Of a DNA stretch of 64,000 nucleotides, positions 25,214 to 34,629 are shown in pieces. Source of the DNA: Pseudocitrobacter faecalis (GTDB lineage: Bacteria > Pseudomonadota > Gammaproteobacteria > Enterobacterales > Enterobacteriaceae); the NCBI GenBank assembly GCA_003315335.1, contig QNRL01000005.1, forward strand, positions 186,001 through 250,000. Direction: 5' to 3'. The notes beneath the pieces were generated by a model that saw nothing but the letters and a program-made list of their open reading frames with translations, made no database searches and was not told the origin of the DNA. Made by a program: the position numbers and the translations under genes. Position 1 is the stretch's first letter. Every line of letters begins with the position of its first letter.

Positions 25214-27364
25214 TTAATGGTGTGAAGAAGTCTTCACGCCGCCTTCCGGCACAGGAACATAAGGTGTTTCCTTGTCGGAGCGTTCTTCGTTATTACGCAC
25301 CTGCATCCAGGTTTTGAAACCGTAGAAGATGATGCTGTACACCACCACCAGGAACAGAATACTCAGGCCTGCGTTGGTGTAGTTGTTGATAACGATGTGG
25401 TTCATGTTCGCGATTTGCTGCGCCGTCAGTTCACCACCTGCCGCAATTTTCGCTTTGTACTGGCTCGCCATGTAGAAGAAGCCTTCCATCTGCGGGTTGG
25501 TGCTGAACAGTTTCAGACCCAGCGCCCAGGTGGTGCAGACCAGCAGCCAGAATGCCGGGATGATGGTAACCCAGACATATTTGCTGCGTTTCATCTTCAC
25601 GAGGATAACGGTGCCGAGAACCAGCGCCACAGCGGCCAGCATCTGGTTAGAGATACCGAACAGCGGCCACAGGCTCTTCACGCCGCCCAGCGGGTCGACA
25701 ACGCCCTGATACAGCAGGTAGCCCCACAGGCCTACGCAACCTGCGGTCGCCACAACACCTGCTACCAGAGAATCGGTTTTCTTCAGGAACGGAATAAAGT
25801 TGCCCAGCAAGTCCTGCAGCATGAAGCGGCCCGCACGTGTACCGGCGTCCAGCGCGGTGAGGATGAACAGCGCTTCAAACAGAATACCGAAGTGGTACCA
25901 GAAGCCCATGTCCGCCCACGGCAGCACTTTGTGGAACACGTGTGCGATACCGACTGCCAGGGTTGGTGCACCACCGGCACGGTTCAGAACAGACGGTTCA
26001 CCGATGTCTTTCGCGGTTTGCAGGATCTCTTCCGGCGAAATCACGAAACCCCAGGAACTGACCGTTGCCGCCGCGTGAATGGTCACTTCTTTCAGCTGCG
26101 CCGCAATCATGGCCGCGTTTTCACCGCCCATTTCGTGCAGGTTCGGCATGGTGATGCCAAGGCCCGCAGGCGGGGTGTTCATTGCAAAGTAGAGACCCGG
26201 TTCGATGATGGATGCTGCAACCAGCGCCATAATCGCCACGAAGGACTCCATCAGCATTGCGCCATAACCGATGAAACGCGCGTCGGTTTCACAGGCCAGC
26301 AGCTTCGGCGTGGTGCCAGAGGAGATCAGCGCATGGAAGCCAGACACTGCACCACAAGCGATAGTGATAAACAGGAACGGGAACAGCGCGCCTTTCCACA
26401 GCGGGCCGGTACCGTCGATATACTGGGTCACTGCTGGCATTTTCAGATCCGGGTTGAGGATCACGATGCCGATTGCCAGGCCAACGATAACGCCGATTTT
26501 CAGGAAGGTGGCGAGGTAGTCGCGCGGTGCCAGAATCAACCAAACCGGCAGCAGAGCGGAGATAAAGGCATAACCGATCAGCGTGAAGGTGATGGTAGTG
26601 TCTTTAAAGGTCAGCGCCGGGCCCCAGTACGGGTCGTGGGCGATGACGCCACCGAACCAGATAGAGGCAACCAGTAACACAATACCGATAACGGAGACTT
26701 CACCCACGCGGCCCGGGCGAATAAAGCGCATGTAGATACCCATAAACAGCGCAATCGGCACGGTCGAGCAAACGGTGAACACACCCCACGGGCTTTCGGC
26801 CAGGGCTTTAACCACGATCAGCGCCAGCACCGCCAGGATGATAATCATAATCAGGAAGCAGCCGAACAGGGCGATAGAGCCCGGCACGCGGCCCATCTCT
26901 TCTTTGACCATCTCACCCAGCGAAGAACCGTTACGGCGCGTGGAGATAAACAGCACCATAAAGTCCTGCACCGCACCGGCAAGCACCACGCCTGCCAGCA
27001 GCCACAGGGTACCCGGCAGGTAACCCATCTGGGCGGCCAGCACCGGCCCAACCAGCGGGCCCGCACCGGCGATAGCCGCGAAGTGGTGGCCGAACAGCAC
27101 GTAGCGGTTGGTCGGCACGTAGTTCAGGCCATCGTTGTTAATGACCGCCGGCGTTGCACGCGTAGGGTCGAGCTTCATCACCTTCTGGGCGATGTAGAGG
27201 CTGTAGTAGCGATACGCCACCAGATAAACAGAAACCGCCGCGACCACGATCCACAGGGCGCTAACGTGTTCCCCCCGACGTAATGCCACAACGGACAGGC
27301 AAAACGCGCCGATGATTCCAAGAATCACCCAGGGTATGTGCTTGAATAACTTTTTGGTATCCAT
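25214..27364 (-). CDS. btsT: Pyruvate:H+ symporter BtsT (CstA family)
   Basis: A 716-residue inner-membrane transporter, the length of E. coli BtsT (YjiY), which takes up pyruvate at high affinity. I start at MDTKKLFKHIPWVILGII (27364; CCAGG upstream), not at an earlier in-frame ATG 96 nt out. About 17 membrane helices are visible, with the CstA-family signature YVPTNRYVLFGHHFAAIAGAGPLVGPVLAAQ near the front and TGFHALISSGTTPK-like GFHALISSGTTPKLL in the middle. Upstream are four BtsR-type octamers and a CRP dyad, matching the known control of this gene by the BtsSR pyruvate sensor and cAMP-CRP. Confidence 0.95.
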   Translation of the reverse strand: MDTKKLFKHIPWVILGIIGAFCLSVVALRRGEHVSALWIVVAAVSVYLVAYRYYSLYIAQKVMKLDPTRATPAVINNDGLNYVPTNRYVLFGHHFAAIAGAGPLVGPVLAAQMGYLPGTLWLLAGVVLAGAVQDFMVLFISTRRNGSSLGEMVKEEMGRVPGSIALFGCFLIMIIILAVLALIVVKALAESPWGVFTVCSTVPIALFMGIYMRFIRPGRVGEVSVIGIVLLVASIWFGGVIAHDPYWGPALTFKDTTITFTLIGYAFISALLPVWLILAPRDYLATFLKIGVIVGLAIGIVILNPDLKMPAVTQYIDGTGPLWKGALFPFLFITIACGAVSGFHALISSGTTPKLLACETDARFIGYGAMLMESFVAIMALVAASIIEPGLYFAMNTPPAGLGITMPNLHEMGGENAAMIAAQLKEVTIHAAATVSSWGFVISPEEILQTAKDIGEPSVLNRAGGAPTLAVGIAHVFHKVLPWADMGFWYHFGILFEALFILTALDAGTRAGRFMLQDLLGNFIPFLKKTDSLVAGVVATAGCVGLWGYLLYQGVVDPLGGVKSLWPLFGISNQMLAAVALVLGTVILVKMKRSKYVWVTIIPAFWLLVCTTWALGLKLFSTNPQMEGFFYMASQYKAKIAAGGELTAQQIANMNHIVINNYTNAGLSILFLVVVYSIIFYGFKTWMQVRNNEERSDKETPYVPVPEGGVKTSSHH

Positions 27365-27499
27365 AGTAAAACCTGGTTTTTTAAGATTAATAATGAGCCG
27401 AAGCTGTATGGGTTTTGTGTTTAATGAGTGAGGAGGTATGACTGCTATGCTGATGAGCATCTTGCCAGAGATTCACGCGCGTAAAGTTGGGTAAAGTCG

Positions 27500-27566
27500 T
27501 GAGTGGTTGTATGGGGCGTTAAGCGGTTGTGTGTGGAGGTGAGCGGTTGGGTAAGAAGTGAGCGGG
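27500..27566 (-). promoter_or_regulatory. BtsR (YehT) direct-repeat array of btsT
   Basis: Reading the minus strand, ACCGCTCA (27547-27540), ACCGCTTA (27527-27520) and ACCACTCA (27507-27500) each match the published BtsR motif ACC(G/A)CT(C/T)A. A fourth, near-match CCCGCTCA, is at 27566-27559. They recur every 19-20 bp, on one helix face. E. coli uses two such repeats; here there are three or four. Confidence 0.85.
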
Positions 27567-27575
27567 TGGGGAATA

Positions 27576-27591
27576 TGTGATTGAGATCACA
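27576..27591. promoter_or_regulatory. CRP site of btsT
   Basis: TGTGATTGAGATCACA is a full CRP consensus (TGTGA-N6-TCACA), just upstream of the BtsR array relative to btsT. Confidence 0.88.
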
Positions 27592-27609
27592 GTGTAAATT
27601 ACACCACCA

Positions 27610-27714
27610 CCCTCACCCCGCCCTCTCCCTGAGGGAGAGGGAGAAAACAGCGCAGGACTCAAACCAGGGTGCGGTCGGTTCCCTCTCCCTCAGGGAGAGG
27701 GTTAGGGTGAGGGT
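27610..27714. repeat. CCCTCACCC/CCCTCTCCC inverted repeat unit
   Basis: A complete mirror unit: CCCTCACCCCGCCCTCTCCC and hairpin at the left, CCCTCTCCCTCAGGGAGAGGG with GTTAGGGTGAGGG at the right, between hpaC and the btsT control region. Confidence 0.8.
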
Positions 27715-27721
27715 GTCGGTT

Positions 27722-28234
27722 TTACACCGCCACCTCCACCTCCATCATCACCGGATGAAAACGGCGCTTAAAGTAAATCAGCCCGTGTCCTTCCTCGCTG
27801 AGAATGATGTTCTTAATCTCGACCAGATACACCAGATGCGTACCGATGGTCTGCACCTGGCTTATCTCGCCCTCCAGGCTTGCCAGCGCACCTTTGAGCA
27901 CCGGTTGTGCCAGCGGCCCTTTTTGCCAGCAGGAGAGGGTAAAGCGCTCTTCCATCGCCATCCCTGTCATCCCGGCGAAGTGGCGCGCCATCAGCTCCTG
28001 CTCGTGGTTAAGCACGTTAATACACAACTTACCGTTGCCCTGAAATACCGGGTTCATGGCGCTGTTGGCGTTGATACACACCATCACCGACGGCGGCGTA
28101 TCGGTTACCGAGCACACTGCGGTAGCGGTGATCCCGCAGCGACCCGCCTCGCCTTCGGTGGTGACAATATTCACCGCCGCCGAAAGGCTGGACATAGCAT
28201 CGCGAAAGCGTAAACGTTGTTCATCTACTTGCAT
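27722..28234 (-). CDS. hpaC: 4-hydroxyphenylacetate 3-monooxygenase reductase HpaC
   Basis: The NADH:flavin oxidoreductase that makes FADH2 for HpaB. It is 170 residues from MQVDEQRLRFRDAM, as in E. coli W; an upstream in-frame ATG adds six residues, but GGGAG precedes the chosen start. The flavin-reductase fold shows FRDAMSSLSAAVNIVTTEG at the front, VCINANSAMNP in the flavin site and GRHFAGMTGMA-like HFAGMTGMAMEERF after it. It is 17 bp downstream of hpaB and shares its transcript. Confidence 0.96.
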   Translation of the reverse strand: MQVDEQRLRFRDAMSSLSAAVNIVTTEGEAGRCGITATAVCSVTDTPPSVMVCINANSAMNPVFQGNGKLCINVLNHEQELMARHFAGMTGMAMEERFTLSCWQKGPLAQPVLKGALASLEGEISQVQTIGTHLVYLVEIKNIILSEEGHGLIYFKRRFHPVMMEVEVAV

Positions 28235-28251
28235 GGTGGTCTCCCGCTGCA

Positions 28252-29814
28252 TTACTTCAGCAGCTTGTCTAACATGTTGATATCAGCGTTGTTGTGCAGG
28301 TGCGGCACGGTCCAGCCGTGTTGGTCGTACTCGGAAAGACAGCGGTCGACCATCGCCATCATTTTGTCCATGTTGCCGGAGGTCTGCGCCTGACGCAGAC
28401 ATTGCAGGCGAATCTCATCCTGGCTGCCGGAATAGTTGATCTCATACAGCTCATGACGCCCGCCGAACTCGCTGCCGATCGCATCCCACATCAGTTTGAG
28501 GATCTTGATGCGCTGGACGTGATCCATACCATTTGAGCCGCGTACGTATTTCGCCAGATACTGGTCGATCTGCGGGTTATTCAGATCGCGCGCGCTCGAT
28601 GGCAGGTAGATCAGCCCGCTGGTGACGTTACGCTCGATAATATTTTTGATCTTCGCGTAGGCCATCGGCGCCATAACGCGGTAGGTTTGCAGGGCCGCGT
28701 GATCCGGCAGATACGCGCCGTTGACCCACGGTGTTGCTTCCGAACACATCGAATCACTCAGCGCCCAGAAGGTGTTGCGCCAGGCCACCACTTCCCCGAG
28801 ATCCGCCTGCACGCCACGGAACTCCAGCGTGCCGGTACATTCGAGTGATTTTTTCAGCAGCGCGGTAATAAAGTCGAGCTTCACCGCCAGGCGCACACAG
28901 GCCTGCAACGGATACATACGGGCAAAACCGCCTTCCATTGTCCAGCGACGGCAGCGATCGAAATCACGGTAGATCAGCACGTTCTCCCACGGGATCAGTA
29001 CGTTATCCATCACCAGGATCGCATCGTTCTCATCGAAGCGGCTGGAGAGCGGGTAGTCGTACGGGGAGCCGGTTGCACCTGCGACCATTTCATAGGACGC
29101 GCGGGAGATAAGCTTCACGCCATCGGCATCCATCGGCGCGACGAACATCAGCGCGAAGTCCGGGTTTTCGCCCATCACCTGTGCCGATCCGAAGCCGATC
29201 ATGTTGTAGTGGGTCAGCGCGGAGTTGGTGGCAACCACTTTTGCGCCGCTGACCACGATCCCGGCATCGGTCTCTTTTTCCAGCTTGATGTATACGTCTT
29301 TCACTTGATCGGTCGGTAAATGGCGATCGATCGGCGGGTTAACGATAGCGTGGTTGAAGTACAGGCCGGTTTCCTGAATGCGGGTGTACCAGTTGCGGGC
29401 GTTCTGCTCGAACTGGCCGTAGAAGCCCGGGTTGGCGCCCAGCGCGCAGCCGAAAGCGGCTTTGTAATCCGGTGTGCGGCCCATCCAGCCGTAGCTCAGG
29501 CGTGACCACTCAGCGATGGCGTCGCGCTGCTGGCGCAGATCGTCCGGGCTTTTCGCCACGCGGAAGAATTTGTGGGTGTAGCCACCGCTGCCGGTGTCGG
29601 TGTTCCAGCACAGGGAATCCTGCATCTCTGGTTTGTGCAGCGCGTCGTACAGTTGCGCGACGGATGCCGCCGCGTTACGGAACGCAGGATGAGTGGTGAC
29701 ATCTTTCACACGCTCGCCGTAGATGTATATTTCACGGCCATCCTGCAAACTTTTCAGGTACTCTTCACCGGTAAACGGACGCTGGGTACTGGCGCGGAAA
29801 TCTTCAGGTTTCAT
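28252..29814 (-). CDS. hpaB: 4-hydroxyphenylacetate 3-monooxygenase oxygenase HpaB
   Basis: Hydroxylates 4-hydroxyphenylacetate to 3,4-dihydroxyphenylacetate using FADH2 and O2. The 520 residues equal the E. coli W enzyme. An acyl-CoA-dehydrogenase-like fold is indicated by RPFTGEEYLKSLQDGREIYIYGERV at the start, the substrate loop region SSRFDENDAILVMDNVLIPWENV, and the helical C-terminal domain. About 290 bp separate it from hpaA; the stretch 29815-29905 is A+T rich and should hold the HpaA- and CRP-dependent hpaBC promoter, though I could not pick out its elements with confidence. Confidence 0.97.
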   Translation of the reverse strand: MKPEDFRASTQRPFTGEEYLKSLQDGREIYIYGERVKDVTTHPAFRNAAASVAQLYDALHKPEMQDSLCWNTDTGSGGYTHKFFRVAKSPDDLRQQRDAIAEWSRLSYGWMGRTPDYKAAFGCALGANPGFYGQFEQNARNWYTRIQETGLYFNHAIVNPPIDRHLPTDQVKDVYIKLEKETDAGIVVSGAKVVATNSALTHYNMIGFGSAQVMGENPDFALMFVAPMDADGVKLISRASYEMVAGATGSPYDYPLSSRFDENDAILVMDNVLIPWENVLIYRDFDRCRRWTMEGGFARMYPLQACVRLAVKLDFITALLKKSLECTGTLEFRGVQADLGEVVAWRNTFWALSDSMCSEATPWVNGAYLPDHAALQTYRVMAPMAYAKIKNIIERNVTSGLIYLPSSARDLNNPQIDQYLAKYVRGSNGMDHVQRIKILKLMWDAIGSEFGGRHELYEINYSGSQDEIRLQCLRQAQTSGNMDKMMAMVDRCLSEYDQHGWTVPHLHNNADINMLDKLLK

Positions 29815-29993
29815 AGTCAGACTCTCTTTTTGTAATCGGATGGAAAGCCAGCGCCAATGGGCGTTACTGGCCTTAATGTTAAATTTGTGTTTTGTTTTTG
29901 TTGTTTAATTGAAGCGGTTAGACCGGTATTCGTGAAGAGACTTTTGGGTCAATGGCGGGTACTTTTCGGGGAGGTGAGGGTTTTGTGATCGGG

Positions 29994-30099
29994 CCCTCAC
30001 CCTAACCCTCTCCCGCAGGGAGAGGGGAGCGATTGTGCCCAATGTGAATGTGAGTGCGCTTTTCACCCTCTCCCTGCGGGAGAGGGCCGGGGTGAGGGG
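29994..30099. repeat. CCCTCACCC/CCCTCTCCC inverted repeat unit
   Basis: A full mirror unit, CCCTCACCCTAACCCTCTCCC at the left and GGGAGAGGGCCGGGGTGAGGG at the right, lying 7 bp after the hpaA stop. It separates the hpaA and hpaBC transcripts. Confidence 0.8.
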
Positions 30100-30106
30100 A
30101 AAACCC

Positions 30107-30997
30107 TTACGATACCGGCACTTTCCTTGCCCGGTAAACGCTTGGCGAACACCCCACCAACCGGTTGAAAAACCGGGCGAAGTAGGCCGGATCTTTAAAC
30201 CCCAGTTGCCAGGCAATATTGTTTACCGCGCTGTCAGAAAAAAGCAGCAGCCGCTTGGCTTCGCGCAGTTGCCTGTCGAAGATCAGCCGTTTCGGCGGGC
30301 GGTTGGCGAAACGGCGGCAGATATCGGTGAGCCGGGATTCGGTGATGTGCAGCTCGCTGGCGTAATCCGGCACCGTCCAGTGCTGGTGGAAGTGGCTGTC
30401 TATCATCAGGTTAAAGCGCTGGAACAGTTTTAGCTCGCCGCGCATACCACTGGCGGCGTGGTCATCGAGCCTTGCGTTACGCAGCAGCAGGGTAAACACC
30501 GCCTGGGCAAGCAGCGTCAGCGTATGTTCCCGTCCCGGCAGTTGCTCAACTGACTCTCGCTCAACGAGCCGCCAGTAGTGTTCCAGCGCCGCCAGTTCAT
30601 CCGGTTTATCCGCCAGTGATAAGCAGATCCCCGGCAGACCGAAGGTTTCCCGCGTGCCGGGATAAAGCACCTCCAGCAGCGGCCAGATTAAATCCTCATG
30701 CACTGTTAACACATGCCCGTCAGCGTCCGATTCGGTGATAAACGCGTGCGGCACCGACGGTGGCGTCAGCACAAACAGCGGCGCTTCTACTGAGTAGCGA
30801 TGATCGTCAAGCTGAAGCTCGATCTGCCCGGTCAGCAGGAAATGCATCTGGAAATAGTGTTCGTGGCGATGGGCCTGCATATCGCGGCCAAAAAAGGCCG
30901 CCATCCGTGCAAAGGACTGATAATGCACATCATCCGTACCCAGACTTTCATCGTATTCGGTGCTGATGTCGATGTTGTAAATCGGGTTCTCACACAT
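30107..30997 (-). CDS. hpaA: AraC/XylS activator HpaA of the hpaBC operon
   Basis: Activates hpaBC in the presence of 4-hydroxyphenylacetate. 296 residues. The N-terminal cupin domain has QAHRHEHYFQMHFLLTGQIELQLDDHRY and LFVLTPPSVPHAFIT. The C-terminal AraC domain has VPDYASELHITESRLTDICRRFANRPPKRLIFDRQLREAKRLL and NNIAWQLGFKDPAYFARFFNRLVGCSPSVYRA. It lies 9 bp after hpaX, so it is co-transcribed with the transporter gene, as in E. coli W. Confidence 0.95.
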   Translation of the reverse strand: MCENPIYNIDISTEYDESLGTDDVHYQSFARMAAFFGRDMQAHRHEHYFQMHFLLTGQIELQLDDHRYSVEAPLFVLTPPSVPHAFITESDADGHVLTVHEDLIWPLLEVLYPGTRETFGLPGICLSLADKPDELAALEHYWRLVERESVEQLPGREHTLTLLAQAVFTLLLRNARLDDHAASGMRGELKLFQRFNLMIDSHFHQHWTVPDYASELHITESRLTDICRRFANRPPKRLIFDRQLREAKRLLLFSDSAVNNIAWQLGFKDPAYFARFFNRLVGCSPSVYRARKVPVS

Positions 30998-31006
30998 GCC
31001 TGCTCC

Positions 31007-32374
31007 TTACGGCGTGGCGCGCGGGCGAGAGGATTTCATCGGAATCGCCCAGATGATGGCTGCCCCGATAACCAGCAACGTTGCCACAAACCACAGGCCG
31101 CTGTTAAAGCTGCCGGTCACATCTTTCAGCCAGCCGATCATAAACGGACTGAGCGCCGATCCAATATTGCCGGTGGCGTTGATCACCGCGATACCGACCG
31201 CTCTGGCACGCAGGCTGATTGATTGATCCGGGGTAGTCCAGAAAATGGCCATGGCGCTGAACGATCCGGTTGAGGCCATCACGATCCCCAAAAGTTGGAT
31301 CAGACTGTGATCGGTAGCGGACGCCAGCAGCCAGCCCACGGCGGCGAACAGATACGGCAGGGCGGTATGATGTTTACGTTCCTGGTGTTTGTCAGAATGC
31401 CGGCTCCAGTAGATCATCCCAAGAATGGTACAAATCTGCGGTACGGCGGCGAGCATGCCGATAGTGATGTTGCTACTGGCCTGGTTAAAGCTTTGCAGGA
31501 TCTGCGGCGTCCAGATGCTGATGGCGCTTAAGGTGTTGGTCAGGCAGAAGTAGGCGAGGGTGTACATCAACACAATCGGCGTGAAAATCTCGCGCCACAG
31601 GCTGCGCTGCTGTGCGGCGTGGTGGCTGATTGCCCCTTCCGGCTGAACCAGGGTCAGGCGATCGTTATCCATCATCTGCTGAAGGTTTTTCTTATCATCA
31701 GCGGTTAGCCATTTGGCTTTGTCCGGGGAATCATCAAGATAGAACCACACCATGATACCCAACAGCAGTGACGGGAAGCCTTCCAGCAGGAACAGCCACT
31801 GCCAGCCTTTCAGCGCCATCACACCGTCCAGGGCCAGAATATAACCGGAGACGATGGAACCGAGCGCGGTTGTTACCGGCATTGCCACCATAAACAACGC
31901 GTTCGCGCGGGCGCGGAAATAGGCCGGGAACCAGTAAGTGAGATAAAGCAGAATGCCCGGCAGAAAGCCGGCTTCGGTAATGCCGACCAGAATACGCAGC
32001 ACATAAAGGCTGGTGGGGCCGGTGGCGAACATCGTCGCGGTGGAGGCGATGCCCCACAGCACCATAATGGTGGCGATCCAACGGCGCGCACCGACAATCC
32101 CCAGCATGATGTTGCTCGGAATGCCGAAAATTACGTAGGCGGCGTAAAACAGCGTCGTGGCGAGGCCGAACATGGTGGCGCTCAGGCCGAGATCGCGCCC
32201 CATCGTTAGCCCGGCAAAACCGATGTTGATGCGGTCAAGAAACGAAAAGATAAACAGCACAAACAGAAAGACGATCAGGCGGCGAAAGAGTTTGTTGATG
32301 ACCGCCTGCTGGCCTGCCGTCAGCGATTTATGCGCGTCCACGGGGTTTGGCAGTGCAGATGATGTGTCGCTCAT
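31007..32374 (-). CDS. hpaX: 4-hydroxyphenylacetate permease HpaX (MFS)
   Basis: An inner-membrane importer of 4-hydroxyphenylacetate, 455 residues, 12 membrane helices, anion:cation symporter branch of the major facilitator family. It opens MSDTSSALPNPVDAHKSLTAG and shows the family loop FSFLDRINIGFAGLTMGRDLGLSATMFG. The start at 32374 has GAGGAAT upstream; the longer in-frame reading runs back through a BIME and is not credible. A BIME separates it from hpaI, so it may be transcribed partly by read-through. Confidence 0.95.
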   Translation of the reverse strand: MSDTSSALPNPVDAHKSLTAGQQAVINKLFRRLIVFLFVLFIFSFLDRINIGFAGLTMGRDLGLSATMFGLATTLFYAAYVIFGIPSNIMLGIVGARRWIATIMVLWGIASTATMFATGPTSLYVLRILVGITEAGFLPGILLYLTYWFPAYFRARANALFMVAMPVTTALGSIVSGYILALDGVMALKGWQWLFLLEGFPSLLLGIMVWFYLDDSPDKAKWLTADDKKNLQQMMDNDRLTLVQPEGAISHHAAQQRSLWREIFTPIVLMYTLAYFCLTNTLSAISIWTPQILQSFNQASSNITIGMLAAVPQICTILGMIYWSRHSDKHQERKHHTALPYLFAAVGWLLASATDHSLIQLLGIVMASTGSFSAMAIFWTTPDQSISLRARAVGIAVINATGNIGSALSPFMIGWLKDVTGSFNSGLWFVATLLVIGAAIIWAIPMKSSRPRATP

Positions 32375-32419
32375 GGCTATTCCTCTAAGGGGATTTTTGT
32401 AGGGTACGACAACGGTTCT

Positions 32420-32547
32420 TGCCGGATGCGGCGTTGCCTTATCCGGCCTACGGTTTGGTGTTGCTGTTTGTCGGATGCGGCGTAAACGCCTTATCCGGCC
32501 TACGATTTGGTGCGGTTGTAGGCCGGATAAGCGCAGCGCATCCGGCG
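32420..32547. repeat. Three-REP BIME between hpaI and hpaX
   Basis: Three REP palindromes in a row (GCCGGATGCGGCG..., GTCGGATGCGGCGTAAACGCC..., and the mirrored TAGGCCGGATAAGCGCAGCGC). The last one abuts the hpaI stop codon directly. Confidence 0.88.
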
Positions 32548-33336
32548 TCAATACACGCCGGGCTTAATGGCTGTGGCCTGCGCGCCAAACCGGGCGGCGA
32601 GCGCTTCGGCGGCGCGGGCGAGCAGGGTGGTGTCGACGCCGACGGCGACAAACAGCGCGCCTAATTCCAGATAGCGTTTTGCCAGTGGCTCATTGGCGAT
32701 TAAGATCCCCGGCGCTTTGCCCGCTTCGCGGATCTGTACGATCGCTTGCTCAATCGCGGCCTGCACTTCCGGATGCTGAGGATTACCGGCATAACCCATA
32801 TCGGCGCTCAGATCCGCCGGGCCGATAAACACGCCATCCACCCCTTCTACATCCAGGATCTGCGGCAGGTTTTTCATCGCTTCACGGGTTTCGATCTGCA
32901 CCAGCACGCACATCTGATCGTTGGCTTTTTGCAGATAATCCGGAATGCGATTCCAGCGCGAGGCCCGCGCCAGTGCGCTTCCTACGCCGCGAATACCGGC
33001 CGGGGGATAACGTGTAGCGCGTACCGCTTCACGAGCTTCATCAGCGTTTTGCACCATCGGCACCAGCAACGTTTGCGTGCCAACGTCCAGCAACTGTTTG
33101 ATCTGCACGGGATCGTTCCACGACGGACGCACCACCGGCTGGCTGGGATAGGGCGCAATCGCCTGTAGCTGGGTGAGCACCGTTTGCACATTGTTTGGCG
33201 CATGCTCACCGTCAATCAACAACCAGTCGAATCCCGCGCCTGCCAGCAGTTCGGCGCTGTAGCTGCTGCTCAACCCCAGCCATAAACCGATTTGTGGACG
33301 ACCCGCTTTCAGCGCCGCTTTAAAGGTGTTTTCCAT
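32548..33336 (-). CDS. hpaI: 4-hydroxy-2-oxoheptane-1,7-dioate aldolase HpaI
   Basis: Cleaves 4-hydroxy-2-oxoheptanedioate to pyruvate and succinate semialdehyde, the last step of the pathway. 262 residues, class II pyruvate aldolase with a TIM barrel. The catalytic D42 and H45 sit in [11 protein letters not shown], and the metal-binding Glu and Asp lie in [12 protein letters not shown] and [12 protein letters not shown]. The start at 33336 follows AAGGAGAG. It is 10 bp after hpaH. Its pyruvate product links the pathway to central metabolism. Confidence 0.97.
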   Translation of the reverse strand: MENTFKAALKAGRPQIGLWLGLSSSYSAELLAGAGFDWLLIDGEHAPNNVQTVLTQLQAIAPYPSQPVVRPSWNDPVQIKQLLDVGTQTLLVPMVQNADEAREAVRATRYPPAGIRGVGSALARASRWNRIPDYLQKANDQMCVLVQIETREAMKNLPQILDVEGVDGVFIGPADLSADMGYAGNPQHPEVQAAIEQAIVQIREAGKAPGILIANEPLAKRYLELGALFVAVGVDTTLLARAAEALAARFGAQATAIKPGVY

Positions 33337-33346
33337 GATTCTCTCC

Positions 33347-34150
33347 TTAAACAAAACGGCAGCTAATGGAACCCATGTTGCCGTAGTCAACGTGGAAGGT
33401 GTCGCCCTTGCGCGCCGGAACCGGGCGGGTGAACGATCCGCCGAGAATGATTTGCCCGGCTTCCAGTTGCACGTCATACGGTGCGAGCTTGTTCGCAAGC
33501 CAGGCCACGCCGTTTGCCGGATGATTCAGCACGCCAGCGGCGACGCCGGTTTCTTCAATCACGCCATTGCGGTACAGCAGGGCGGAGATCCAACGCAAAT
33601 CAAGTTCGTCAGGCTTGATCGGGCGACCGCCGAGGATCACCCCGGCATTGGCGGCGTTATCGGAAATGGTGTCGAACACTTTGCGCGGGCGCTGGGTTTC
33701 CGGATCGATGTTGTGACAGCGGGCGTCGATCAGCTCCAGCGCCGGGATCACATAGTCCGTCGCGTTGTAGACGTCGAACAGGGTGCAGTTCGGCCCGCGC
33801 AGCGGTTTTGCCAGCACAAAAGCCAGCTCCACTTCGATGCGCGGCACGATAAAGCGATCGGTCGGGATATCGCTGCCATCGTGGAAGAACATGTCATCCA
33901 GCAGCGCGCCGTAGTCTGGCTCGCTGATCTGCGAGCTGGCCTGCATCGCTTTCGAGGTCAGGCCGATTTTGTGACCTTTGAGTGTGCGACCTTCGGCGAT
34001 CTTCAGGCGTACCCATTCGCGCTGTACGGCGTAGGCATCTTCGAGGGTGATCTCCGGGTAGTCGAGGGAGATCGCGCGGATCTGTTCACGCTGTTTTTCT
34101 GCCTGATCCAGACGCTGGGCGATCAGGGTGTGAGTTTGTTTGTCGAACAT
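33347..34150 (-). CDS. hpaH: 2-oxo-hept-3-ene-1,7-dioate hydratase HpaH
   Basis: Adds water to 2-oxohept-3-enedioate to give the HpaI substrate. 267 residues; a fumarylacetoacetase-type hydratase with [13 protein letters not shown], the metal ligands in [15 protein letters not shown] and the [14 protein letters not shown] end motif. The start at 34150 is preceded by only a modest ribosome-binding site (CAGGATATCGCC), just downstream of a REP element. 10 bp before hpaI. Confidence 0.96.
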   Translation of the reverse strand: MFDKQTHTLIAQRLDQAEKQREQIRAISLDYPEITLEDAYAVQREWVRLKIAEGRTLKGHKIGLTSKAMQASSQISEPDYGALLDDMFFHDGSDIPTDRFIVPRIEVELAFVLAKPLRGPNCTLFDVYNATDYVIPALELIDARCHNIDPETQRPRKVFDTISDNAANAGVILGGRPIKPDELDLRWISALLYRNGVIEETGVAAGVLNHPANGVAWLANKLAPYDVQLEAGQIILGGSFTRPVPARKGDTFHVDYGNMGSISCRFV

Positions 34151-34168
34151 GGCGATATCCTGTGGCAT

Positions 34169-34200
34169 TGCCGGATGCGACTGTGCCTTATCCGGCCTAC
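34169..34200. repeat. Single REP between hpaF and hpaH
   Basis: TGCCGGATGCGACTGTGCCTTATCCGGCCTAC inside the 89-bp hpaF-hpaH gap, within the operon. Confidence 0.8.
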
Positions 34201-34239
34201 GGTTCGGTGCTGTTTTTTTGCCGGAGGGCAACCTGCACC

Positions 34240-34620
34240 TTACTTAAACAACGCGTGCACGTTGTTTTGTTTAAAATTCAGTACCGGATGAAGCTCTTCA
34301 ATCTCAAACGACAGTGCCAGCAGGCGGCTCTCCATCAGGGCGGCGAAGTGCGTTTTTATCAGATCAAACAGCATTTCACCCGCCTGCTGGCGGCTTTCCA
34401 GGCTGCGCCCCGCACCGATTTTCAACGTCATATGTACGAAGGCGTAATCGCGCTGCCCGTCGGCCATCTGCCAGGTATCGACCCAGTGCACGCGGCTGCG
34501 AATGCCTGCCAGCGGGAAGATGCCCGTGGCGGCCAGCGCCGGATTCACTTTGGCAAACAGCCCCGGCAGGTCGGCCTCTTCGCGGATGTTGTCACTGCAT
34601 TCAACGATAAAGTGCGGCAT
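34240..34620 (-). CDS. hpaF: 5-carboxymethyl-2-hydroxymuconate delta-isomerase HpaF
   Basis: Isomerises 5-carboxymethyl-2-hydroxymuconate. A 126-residue member of the tautomerase superfamily; Pro2 ([11 protein letters not shown]) is the catalytic base after removal of Met1. The rest matches CHMI, including the [19 protein letters not shown] block. It is 9 bp after hpaD. Confidence 0.96.
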   Translation of the reverse strand: MPHFIVECSDNIREEADLPGLFAKVNPALAATGIFPLAGIRSRVHWVDTWQMADGQRDYAFVHMTLKIGAGRSLESRQQAGEMLFDLIKTHFAALMESRLLALSFEIEELHPVLNFKQNNVHALFK

Positions 34621-34629
34621 AAAACGTCC

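Noticed and set aside
25397-26677. 426-residue open frame antisense to btsT
   Set aside because: Rich in Arg, His and Gln, no recognisable domain, lies wholly inside a well-supported gene.
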